In this document: positions 6,348-11,905 of the stretch, one piece after another
How the letters are laid out: every line of letters starts with the position of its first letter
Position numbering within the stretch: the first letter of the stretch is position 1
Assembly (NCBI GenBank): GCA_964390365.1
Contig: CAYMHW010000060.1
Location: 1 to 13,847 of the forward strand
Reading direction: 5' to 3'
Source: JALQTD01 sp964390365
GTDB taxonomy: Bacteria; Bacteroidota; Bacteroidia; Flavobacteriales_D; Sanyastnellaceae
DNA length: 13,847 nt
Program-made: the position numbers and the translations under genes
Notes under the pieces: model-generated
What the model saw: only the letters and a program-made list of their open reading frames with translations
Told to the model about the DNA's origin: nothing
Databases searched by the model: none

Positions 6348-6455
6348 GCCAGCGGATTGGTCTCCCTGGTGTGGTAGCGAACGACCGGTCCGGAAGGGGC
6401 GGGTTGTTCAGTTCAATGTCAAGTGGAGCGGGACGTCGTCCCGCTCTTCTTTTTT
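6348..6455 (+). ncRNA. Candidate structured small RNA (~108 nt), with SRP-RNA-like GGAA hairpin
   Basis: This non-coding unit has its own promoter (6314-6343) and intrinsic terminator (6426-6455). Read directly, two hairpins precede the terminator. Hairpin 1 pairs GCCAG (6348-6352) with CTGGT (6366-6370) and GGA (6354-6356) with TCC (6363-6365). Hairpin 2 pairs GAACGACC (6379-6386) with GGTTGTTC (6402-6409), then TCC (6389-6391) with GGG (6396-6398) under a GGAA tetraloop (6392-6395). The string GGTCCGGAAGG is identical to the tip of bacterial SRP (4.5S) RNA helix 8, and the length is right for a small SRP RNA. However, the highly conserved AGCAG that should follow is replaced by GGCGG, and hairpin 1 does not fit a single SRP rod. 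It is therefore either a very divergent SRP RNA or an unrelated small RNA. Confidence 0.45.
6426..6455 (+). terminator. Intrinsic terminator of the small RNA candidate
   Basis: A perfect 9-bp GC-rich stem, GAGCGGGAC (6426-6434) with GTCCCGCTC (6438-6446), a 3-nt loop, then TTCTTTTTT (6447-6455). A classic rho-independent terminator for the plus strand; it would also stop read-through from the acetyltransferase gene. Confidence 0.85.
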
Positions 6456-6466
6456 CATCGGAGTAT

Positions 6467-6499
6467 AAAAAAAGCCACCGCTCAAGGGTGGCTTTTTTT
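6467..6499. terminator. Bidirectional intrinsic terminator
   Basis: Seven A, GCCACC (6474-6479), a 7-nt loop, GGTGGC (6487-6492), seven T. The symmetry gives a U-tract on both strands, so it can end the minus-strand DUF2795-like gene (stop at 6516) and any plus-strand read-through. It is only 11 bp after the first terminator. Confidence 0.9.
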
Positions 6500-6515
6500 C
6501 AGAACGAACCGATCG

Positions 6516-6737
6516 TCAGTATTCGTCTTCGTTGAAGAAGAAGTCCTCTTTCGAAGGGTAATCCGGCCAGATGTCTTCGATGGTTTCGAAAGCATCGCCT
6601 TCGTCTTCCAATTGTTGTAGGTTCTCCACCACTTCGAGCGGCGCACCGGTGCGCAGCGCGAAATCGATGAGCTCATCTTTCGTGGCGGGCCAAGGGGCGT
6701 CCTCCAAATAGGAGGCCAATTCGAGTGTCCAATACAT
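6516..6737 (-). CDS. DUF2795-like small acidic protein
   Basis: A 73-residue protein, very acidic, starting MYWTLELASYLEDAPWPATK and ending in a run of Phe, Asn, Glu and Asp (KEDFFFNEDEY). I recognise this as the short DUF2795-type protein widespread in Bacteroidota, usually about 73 residues with the same start and end; its function is unknown. Motifs visible are the PWPATKDELIDFA helix (about 16-28), the GAPLEVVENLQQLEDEG segment (31-47) and IWPDYPSKEDF (56-66). It is cytoplasmic by appearance, with no signal or membrane segment. A near-ideal promoter lies upstream and a bidirectional terminator downstream, so it is probably a monocistronic, independently expressed gene although the adenosyltransferase gene lies upstream on the same strand. 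GC content is lower than in its neighbours. Confidence 0.88.
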   Translation of the reverse strand: MYWTLELASYLEDAPWPATKDELIDFALRTGAPLEVVENLQQLEDEGDAFETIEDIWPDYPSKEDFFFNEDEY

Positions 6738-6775
6738 GGCAAACGGGTTAGCGAATCATCGCGTTTTCAGCGCGC

Positions 6776-6805
6776 AAAAATAGACGAATGAACTTGCGAT
6801 GCAAG
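6776..6805 (-). promoter_or_regulatory. Near-consensus Bacteroidota promoter of the DUF2795-like gene
   Basis: On the minus strand TTG (6805-6803), exactly 19 nt, then TATTTTTG (6783-6776), a perfect TAnnTTTG. The box ends 38 nt before the ATG, giving a leader of about 34 nt. This is the best promoter in the window. The remainder of the 120-bp gap 6738-6857 shows nothing else. Confidence 0.75.
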
Positions 6806-6857
6806 TCCCTTTCGAATTCGATAACGAACGGCGGGTGAAAAAGGTTTCCCTGTGAAC

Positions 6858-7400
6858 TCATTTGGTCCACAAAACCTCCTCAGTGCCTGTCTGCAAGCTC
6901 AGCCAGCGGCCCCAAACGAAGAACACATCGCTCAGGCGATTCAAGTAAGACGGGATGGTGCTCGGCACGTCGGCCACGCGCGCAAGGGCCACCACCCGGC
7001 GCTCAGCGCGGCGGCTCACCGTGCGACAGAGGTGCGCGGCCGCTACGGCGGGGTGGCCGCCGGGCAGGATGAAGGACCGCAGTTCCGGGAGCTGCGCGTC
7101 GCGTTCGTCCATCCACTGTTCCATTTCTTGGATGCGCGTTTCGGGGAGAGCGGGCAGGTGCTGGGCCATTTCCGGATCGACCGTGGCGAGGTGGCTGCCG
7201 AGGTTGAAGAGGTCGTTTTGCAAGGTGCGCAGCCACGGTCGGTCTTCCGAACAGGCCGGGTGCTCACCGAGCATGCCCAACACCGCATTCAGCTCGTCCA
7301 ACGTGCCGTAGGCTTCGAGCCGCAAATCGTCCTTGTTCACTCGCTGGCCACCAAAAAGGGCCGTGGTTCCATCGTCTCCCGTCCGCGTGTAGATGCGCAT
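6858..7400 (-). CDS. Cob(I)alamin adenosyltransferase, PduO type
   Basis: A 180-residue cytoplasmic enzyme that transfers the 5'-deoxyadenosyl group of ATP to cob(I)alamin, forming adenosylcobalamin. Family marks seen: the N-terminal ATP-binding YTRTGDDGTT (4-13), YGTLDELNA (31-39), FILPGGHPAVAAAHLCRTVSRRAER (110-134) with its conserved arginines and glutamate, and SYLNRLSDVFFVWGR (151-165), all in the PduO order. The length is normal. ATG 7400 gives the standard MRIYTRTGDDG start. No cobalamin biosynthesis gene is nearby, so it probably serves salvage of imported B12 for B12-dependent enzymes such as a mutase or ribonucleotide reductase encoded elsewhere; that is inference. It is divergent from the dCMP deaminase gene, with 74 bp between them. 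Confidence 0.95.
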   Translation of the reverse strand: MRIYTRTGDDGTTALFGGQRVNKDDLRLEAYGTLDELNAVLGMLGEHPACSEDRPWLRTLQNDLFNLGSHLATVDPEMAQHLPALPETRIQEMEQWMDERDAQLPELRSFILPGGHPAVAAAHLCRTVSRRAERRVVALARVADVPSTIPSYLNRLSDVFFVWGRWLSLQTGTEEVLWTK

Positions 7401-7419
7401 GTCTGAATCTTTGTGAAGT

Positions 7420-7427
7420 CGAAATTA
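7420..7427 (-). promoter_or_regulatory. -7 box of the cobalamin adenosyltransferase gene
   Basis: On the minus strand TAATTTCG, one mismatch to TAnnTTTG, ending 19 nt before the ATG, the same spacing as for purH. No clear -33 TTG is seen. Confidence 0.4.
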
Positions 7428-7446
7428 GGAACACGCTGGGGAATCC

Positions 7447-7454
7447 TACCTTTG
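7447..7454 (+). promoter_or_regulatory. -7 promoter box of the dCMP deaminase operon
   Basis: TACCTTTG is an exact TAnnTTTG match. A weaker TTAG lies 18 nt upstream (7425-7428) in the -33 position. The box ends 20 nt before the TTG start codon at 7475, supporting that start and a leader of about 16 nt. It probably drives the whole four-gene run to 10882. Confidence 0.6.
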
Positions 7455-7474
7455 GACTGGAAAAAACGACTGCA

Positions 7475-7951
7475 TTGAACCGCACCACACCCGCTTCCGA
7501 GAAACAGCAGCGCTACGACCACGCGTACATGCGCATGGCGGCGGAGTGGGCGCAGTTGTCGCATTGCCAGCGCAAGCAGGTCGGGGCGCTCATTGTGAAG
7601 GACCGAATGATCATCGCAGACGGCTTCAACGGCTCGCCCTCGGGGTTCCCGAATCCGTGCGAGGACGAGGCGGGCGACACGCACTGGTACGTCTTGCATG
7701 CGGAGGCGAACGCCATCACGAAGTTGGCCCGATCGAACAACGCATCGGTGGGGGCCACGCTCTACATCACGCTGTCGCCGTGCCGGGAGTGCACGAAGTT
7801 GATTCACCAAGCCGGCATCAAGCGGGTGGTGTACCGGGATGCTTACAAGGACGTGAGCGGTTTGGCCTTCTTGGAAAGTGCGGGGGTGGAAGTGGTCCAC
7901 CTGCCGGCAGTGGAACCCCCCATTGAACAGAGGACGGAACATGGCTGTTGA
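7475..7951 (+). CDS. dCMP deaminase family protein (ComEB-like), TTG start
   Basis: A 158-residue zinc-dependent deaminase, most likely converting dCMP to dUMP for thymidylate synthesis. Zinc and catalytic residues are visible: HAEANAI with His75 and the proton-shuttling Glu77, and SPCREC with Cys103 and Cys106. RKQVGALIVKDRMIIADGFNG (33-53) is the usual substrate-side core. The conserved N-terminal RYDHAYMRMA lies at 13-22; the first in-frame ATG is inside this motif and would cut it away, so the start is placed at TTG 7475, which is the nearest start-type codon upstream and sits 20 nt after a perfect -7 box. It is the first gene of a probable operon; its stop lies 8 nt inside the following protease gene. 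The adjacency of this deaminase and an S41 protease is, as I recall, common in Bacteroidota. Confidence 0.93.
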   Translation: MNRTTPASEKQQRYDHAYMRMAAEWAQLSHCQRKQVGALIVKDRMIIADGFNGSPSGFPNPCEDEAGDTHWYVLHAEANAITKLARSNNASVGATLYITLSPCRECTKLIHQAGIKRVVYRDAYKDVSGLAFLESAGVEVVHLPAVEPPIEQRTEHGC

Positions 7952-9596
7952 ACCCTCCATGGAACCCCGAACCCGACCCTCGTGGACGCCACTGGCGTTC
8001 TCCGCCGTGCTGGTGCTCGGGATTTGGATGGGCATGGGCATGGAAAGCGGGGATGCCCGTTCGGCGTTGTTGGGGCGTGGCGGCGAGCGCGGGCGGTTGG
8101 TGCACGTGCTCGACCGCATCGAGGAGACCTACGTGGATCCGGTCATGCGCGAGGAGTTGGAGACCATTGCATTGGAGGCGATTTTGGCGGAACTCGATCC
8201 GCATTCTTACTACTTCAGCGAGGAGGAACTTGCGGCGATGGCAGAACCCATGGAGGGCAATTTCGAGGGCATCGGGGTGGAGTTCATCATCCAAAACGAC
8301 ACGCTGATGGTGCTCAATGCCATTGCCGGCGGGCCTTCGGAGGAGGCGGGCATCGCAGCAGGAGACCGCATCGTGCAGGTGGACAGTGTGGAGATTTCGG
8401 GGCCGGATTTGACGAATGCGGACGTGATGACCTTGCTGAAAGGCCCACGGGGCACGGAGGTGCGCTTGGGGCTGCTGCGGCGAAATGTGCCGTTTGAGGT
8501 CGTCATTGAGCGCGATCGGATTCCGATTCACAGCGTGGTGGCGGCGTTGCCTTTGGATGGCCAAACCGGATACATCAAAGTCATTCGCTTCGCCCAAAAC
8601 ACGTACGACGAGTTCGCCGCAGCGATGGAAGAATTGGACGCCGCCGGCTGCCGTCAAGTCGTCATCGACTTGCGGGGCAACGGGGGCGGTTACCTCAATG
8701 CGGTCATCCCCATGGTCGAAGGATTCTTGGAGAAAGACGCGCCCATCGTCTACACGGAAGGCATCCACTCGCCACGACGGGATTACCGCGCAGGCCGAAC
8801 TGGAACGTGGGCCCAGTGGGACGTCGCAGTGCTCATCGACGAGGCTTCGGCGTCCGCCAGCGAGATCTTCGCAGGGGCCATCCAGGACAACGACCGCGGA
8901 ATCGTGGTCGGTCGAAGGAGCTTCGGCAAGGGGCTGGTCCAAGAGGAATTCGGCATTCCCGAAGCCGGGGCCTTGCGCCTGACGGTCGCTCGCTTCCACA
9001 CCCCCACGGGTCGGGCGATTCAAAAGTCGTACGCGGAATACGAGGACGACTTCACCCTGCGCTATGAGCGGGGCGAGCTGTTCCACGAGGACAGCATTCC
9101 GTTCATCGATTCCCTCCGATACGAGACCCCCGCTGGGCGCATCGTGTACGGTGGAGGAGGGATCGCTCCGGATTTTTTCGTACCGTACGACACGACCGGA
9201 ACGTCGGATTGGCTCGGTGAAGTGAATTGGTGGGGGCTGCTGCGCGACGTGGCGTTCGAATACGTGGACACGCAGCGGGAAGCCCTGCAGGGGGATGCCC
9301 CGATTGAGCATGCCGACGAAGCACTCGAGCTGTTGCTCGATCGGGCGGAGGAGTGGGGCATTGCGGGTGGACCGGCGCCGGGTGCGGAATTGGATTTGGT
9401 TCGCCAGCGGTTGTGGGCCCAAATCGTGCGCAACCTCAGCGGCGAATCGGCTTACTACGAAATCCTGTTGGAAGACGACGTCATGTGCCAGCGCGCCGTG
9501 GAGTTGTTGAAAAACGTGGCGGCCTGGGTCGTGGTGGATGGGAAAGTGGTGTTGGCCTACGAGCAATCAAAACGAAATCAATCAGTTAACAGCTAA
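7941..9596 (+). CDS. S41 family C-terminal processing peptidase
   Basis: A 551-residue envelope protease that cleaves C-terminal tails of periplasmic proteins. Order seen: an N-terminal membrane anchor (about 17-34), a helical region with VLDRIEETYVDPV (56-69), a PDZ domain (about 108-190, with EGIGVEF and the GGPSEEAGIAAGD carboxylate-binding loop), then the tail-protease core with GYIKVIRF, VVIDLRGNGGG (240-250) and the catalytic SASASE, where Ser305 and Lys330 are 25 residues apart and Gln334 follows at +4, exactly as in E. coli Prc. GGGIAPDF (404-412) ends the core. About 140 further C-terminal residues form a mainly helical extension that I cannot assign. ATG 7941 has AGGA 6 nt before it, one of the few Shine-Dalgarno-like sites here, and overlaps the deaminase end by 11 nt; ATG 7959 is the alternative. 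Confidence 0.95.
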   Translation: MAVEPSMEPRTRPSWTPLAFSAVLVLGIWMGMGMESGDARSALLGRGGERGRLVHVLDRIEETYVDPVMREELETIALEAILAELDPHSYYFSEEELAAMAEPMEGNFEGIGVEFIIQNDTLMVLNAIAGGPSEEAGIAAGDRIVQVDSVEISGPDLTNADVMTLLKGPRGTEVRLGLLRRNVPFEVVIERDRIPIHSVVAALPLDGQTGYIKVIRFAQNTYDEFAAAMEELDAAGCRQVVIDLRGNGGGYLNAVIPMVEGFLEKDAPIVYTEGIHSPRRDYRAGRTGTWAQWDVAVLIDEASASASEIFAGAIQDNDRGIVVGRRSFGKGLVQEEFGIPEAGALRLTVARFHTPTGRAIQKSYAEYEDDFTLRYERGELFHEDSIPFIDSLRYETPAGRIVYGGGGIAPDFFVPYDTTGTSDWLGEVNWWGLLRDVAFEYVDTQREALQGDAPIEHADEALELLLDRAEEWGIAGGPAPGAELDLVRQRLWAQIVRNLSGESAYYEILLEDDVMCQRAVELLKNVAAWVVVDGKVVLAYEQSKRNQSVNS

Positions 9597-9608
9597 AACA
9601 TCAACAAA
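9576..9608 (+). promoter_or_regulatory. A-rich translation initiation region of the superoxide dismutase gene
   Basis: The last codons of the protease gene and the 12-bp gap are strikingly AT-rich in an otherwise GC-rich region, with an unstructured A-rich stretch just before the ATG and no Shine-Dalgarno. This is the Bacteroidota way of marking strong initiation sites and suggests high translation of the dismutase. No TAnnTTTG box is seen. Confidence 0.45.
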
Positions 9609-10214
9609 ATGGCTTTCGAACTTCCCCAATTGCCCTACGCGTACGACGCGCTTGAACCGCACATCGATGCGCGCACCATGGAGATCCACCACGGCAAGCA
9701 CCACGCGGGTTACACGAACAACCTGAATGCAGCGGTTGCGGGCACGGAAATGGAGGGCAAGTCCATCGGTGACCTGTTGGCAAACCACTCGGACAACGCG
9801 GCCGTTCGCAACAACGGCGGCGGGTACTTCAACCACGACCTGTTTTGGAAGGTGATGTCTCCCAACGGCGGTGGCGCCCCCACAGGCGACTTGGCGGCGG
9901 CCATCGACAGCGACCTCGGCGGCTTCGATGCCTTCAAGGATGCGTTCTCCAAGGCGGCTGCAACGCGCTTCGGCTCGGGTTGGGCGTGGTTGTGCGTGAC
10001 GGAAGGCAAATTGGAAGTCTGCTCTTCCGCAAACCAGGACAACCCGTTGATGCCCGGCGTGGGCTGCGGCGGAACGCCCATTTTGGGCTTGGACGTCTGG
10101 GAGCACGCCTACTACCTCAACTACCAAAACCGCCGTCCCGATTACATCAGCGCCTTCTTCAACGTGATCAACTGGGAAGAAGTGTCGGCGCGTTACGCAG
10201 CAGCGAAGGGGTGA
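9609..10214 (+). CDS. sodA: Superoxide dismutase, Fe/Mn family (Mn-type signature)
   Basis: A 201-residue cytoplasmic enzyme converting superoxide to hydrogen peroxide and oxygen; no signal peptide. The four metal ligands are present: His27 in MEIHHGKHH, His76 in YFNHDLFW, and Asp162 and His166 in DVWEHAYY. The second-sphere ANQDNPLM (141-148) with Gln143 is the position used by Mn enzymes, and GGYFNH supplies the glycine expected where Fe enzymes have glutamine. A cambialistic enzyme remains possible. A tyrosine replaces the histidine often found in the GGHxNH motif. The gene lies 12 bp after the protease gene and its TGA overlaps the GTG start of ispD, so the three are probably co-transcribed. 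Confidence 0.96.
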   Translation: MAFELPQLPYAYDALEPHIDARTMEIHHGKHHAGYTNNLNAAVAGTEMEGKSIGDLLANHSDNAAVRNNGGGYFNHDLFWKVMSPNGGGAPTGDLAAAIDSDLGGFDAFKDAFSKAAATRFGSGWAWLCVTEGKLEVCSSANQDNPLMPGVGCGGTPILGLDVWEHAYYLNYQNRRPDYISAFFNVINWEEVSARYAAAKG

Positions 10215-10882
10215 ACCAGCACCTGATCGTCGTCGCAGGGGGCACCGGTACGCGGATGCAAGCCCCCACGGCGAAGCAATTCATTGCGTTGGAGGGTCTG
10301 CCACTCATGTGGTGGACCCTTCGGCGTTTCCGCGAGGCGTTGGGCGAATCGCTGCCCGTGACGCTGGTGTTGTACCCCGGTTTGTTCGATGAATTCGCGG
10401 CCTTGGAGGCCAAACACGGCCCCGCCGGCATCGCCCGCATCGTCCCCGGAGGCGCCGAGCGCTTCCACAGCGTTCAGGCCGGCCTCGCCGAACTCCCGGA
10501 CCACGGCGTCGTCGGCATCCACGACGCCGTCCGCCCCTTCCCCGACGTTTCCGTCATCCGGTCCTGCTTCGCGTCCGCCGCGTCCACCGGCGGCGCCATC
10601 CCGGTCGTCCCCGTCAAGGACAGCATCCGCGACCTCCACGCCGGCCCCTTGGAACGCGCCTCCCTGCGCGCCGTCCAAACCCCCCAGTGCTTCGACCTCA
10701 CCCGGCTCAAGCCCGCCTATTCCGTCCCCTACGAATCCCGCTTCACCGACGACGCGAGCGTCTACGAAGCCGCCGGCCACCCCGTGGAACTCGTCCCCGG
10801 CAACGCCCACAACATCAAGATCACCACCCCCGAAGACCTGCTCATCGCTCGCGCGTTCCTGCAGTCCGAAAGCGGTCAGTGA
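10211..10882 (+). CDS. ispD: 2-C-methyl-D-erythritol 4-phosphate cytidylyltransferase, GTG start
   Basis: A 223-residue cytoplasmic enzyme of the MEP isoprenoid pathway that joins CTP and MEP to give CDP-ME. Motifs in order: the nucleotide loop AGGTGTR with Arg15 and catalytic Lys22 in AKQF (spaced seven residues, as E. coli Arg20/Lys27), PGGAERFHSV (79-88), HDAVRP (104-109), RAVQTPQ (153-159), FTDDAS (178-183) and NIKITTPEDL (201-210). The start is GTG 10211, overlapping the dismutase TGA in a four-base GTGA; no ATG lies near, and this start gives the normal family length. The open frame upstream is a shadow of the dismutase gene. The second half of the gene is strongly C-biased on this strand. 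Its last 7 nt overlap the end of the convergent CPBP gene. Confidence 0.95.
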   Translation: MNQHLIVVAGGTGTRMQAPTAKQFIALEGLPLMWWTLRRFREALGESLPVTLVLYPGLFDEFAALEAKHGPAGIARIVPGGAERFHSVQAGLAELPDHGVVGIHDAVRPFPDVSVIRSCFASAASTGGAIPVVPVKDSIRDLHAGPLERASLRAVQTPQCFDLTRLKPAYSVPYESRFTDDASVYEAAGHPVELVPGNAHNIKITTPEDLLIARAFLQSESGQ

Positions 10883-11832
10883 ACCCGTTCGACGTACCGG
10901 TCCGCGGCTTCTGACCAGCTCGCAAGCTGCCGCATCGCCCACCACGTCACGCCCAATCCCACCGCACACAAGGCCGCGATCCCGAAGTCCTGCGCCTCCC
11001 ACGGCCCGCTCGCGTTCATTTCCTGCCGGATCCACTCCGCGCCGAACACCTTCGCTTGGACCACCGTTCCCGCGTTGTTCACAAAGTGCGCCATCACCGC
11101 AGGCCAAATCGAACCGCTCCACACCACCAGGTACCCGAGTCCCGCCCCGATGACCATGCGCGGCAAGAACCCGTGAAACTGCACGTGAATCGCGCTGAAC
11201 ACCGCGGCCCCGAGCCAAATCCCGAGGTGCAACCGCCGCGTGCTCCGCACGAAAATCGGCTGGAACACGCTGCGAAATGCCAGTTCCTCGCACAGCCCGG
11301 GCAACACCGCCACCGCCGCAAGGACCGCCCACATCGCCCCCATGCCCGGACGCGTCAACAGCGCCTCCGTCGTTTCCGCCGCCAACCCCTCGTAATGGTC
11401 CGCGAGCGCGCGAACCGATTCCGGCAGCGCGCCCATCAGCCACTGGTTCAACCGATGCGTCAAATCCAGCACCGGCGTGGCGCTCAAGGTGCCGATCGCA
11501 GCCAGTACCAACCACGCCCAAACCGGCCCCGTCGGCTTCCGCAACCCCATCCCATCCAACCGCGCCCGCCCAAACAACGCCCCAAACAACAGCGCCGCCC
11601 CTCCAAAGGCGATGAGCTGGTTGAGCCCATTCACCACGATGTTGGCCTGAAACCCCGCATCGCTGCTCGGACGCCCGGCCACATTCAGCGCCTCCTCGAA
11701 GGAGATGCCGTTCGCGCCTGAAACGACCACCATCCCGACGAACACGGCCACGGCCATCCCCGTCAAGATCATCGACCCGAAGAAAATGGCTTGCAACCAC
11801 GGGTTCATTCCTTCAAATGCCTTGCGAATCAT
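10876..11832 (-). CDS. CPBP family intramembrane metalloprotease-like protein
   Basis: A 318-residue polytopic membrane protein with the CPBP (CAAX protease/bacteriocin-processing) motifs: motif 1 CEELAFRSVF with Glu182, Glu183 and Arg187; motif 2 FSAIH with His216; motif 3 AHFVNNAG with His249 and Asn253. All expected catalytic residues are present, so it is probably an active intramembrane protease; its substrate is unknown. About eight hydrophobic segments are visible, the first at residues 13-38. Start options are ATG 11832 (MIRKAFEG) and ATG 11808 (MNPWLQ); I keep the longer because homologues often begin with a short basic segment. I see no convincing -7 box for it. The frame is open far upstream, but that is antisense to the dihydrouridine synthase gene. 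Confidence 0.9.
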   Translation of the reverse strand: MIRKAFEGMNPWLQAIFFGSMILTGMAVAVFVGMVVVSGANGISFEEALNVAGRPSSDAGFQANIVVNGLNQLIAFGGAALLFGALFGRARLDGMGLRKPTGPVWAWLVLAAIGTLSATPVLDLTHRLNQWLMGALPESVRALADHYEGLAAETTEALLTRPGMGAMWAVLAAVAVLPGLCEELAFRSVFQPIFVRSTRRLHLGIWLGAAVFSAIHVQFHGFLPRMVIGAGLGYLVVWSGSIWPAVMAHFVNNAGTVVQAKVFGAEWIRQEMNASGPWEAQDFGIAALCAVGLGVTWWAMRQLASWSEAADRYVERVH

Positions 11833-11835
11833 GCG

Positions 11836-11843
11836 TAATTTTG
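11836..11843 (+). promoter_or_regulatory. -7 promoter box of the dihydrouridine synthase gene
   Basis: TAATTTTG is an exact TAnnTTTG match in the 73-bp gap between the divergent CPBP and synthase genes. A TTC sits 21 nt upstream in the -33 position, inside the start of the CPBP gene. The box ends 62 nt before the ATG, so this gene would have the longest leader in the window (about 58 nt); no clear hairpin is seen in it. Confidence 0.5.
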
Positions 11844-11905
11844 TGAAGCGGTTCGAGGCGGGGGGCGTTCCTCCGATTCTGCCGCAAGTTCGCAAGAATT
11901 CAACG

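Noticed and set aside
6334..6423. Imperfect 10-bp inverted repeat CTTAACATTG / CAATGTCAAG (9 of 10 paired) as a closing stem of the small RNA
   Set aside because: Its left arm overlaps the predicted -7 box and so would not be transcribed from that promoter; kept only as a possibility if the true start lies upstream.
6380..6446. Possible degenerate tRNA (short stretches resembling a D arm and the acceptor of tRNA-Asp)
   Set aside because: No cloverleaf can be drawn: the anticodon and T arms are missing and the 3' part is a terminator stem followed by a T-run.
6852..7406. 184-codon plus-strand open frame opposite the cobalamin adenosyltransferase gene
   Set aside because: The opposite strand holds a complete PduO-type enzyme with its ATP motif; the plus frame has no family features.
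7818..9566. 582-codon minus-strand open frame antisense to the S41 protease gene
   Set aside because: Low-complexity histidine/arginine/proline-rich translation with no recognisable domain; the plus-strand frame has a full protease with catalytic residues. Long antisense frames are expected at this GC content.
10193..11800. 535-codon minus-strand open frame across ispD and the CPBP gene
   Set aside because: It is in a different frame from the CPBP protein, Gly/Arg/Val-rich, with no motif; a shadow frame.
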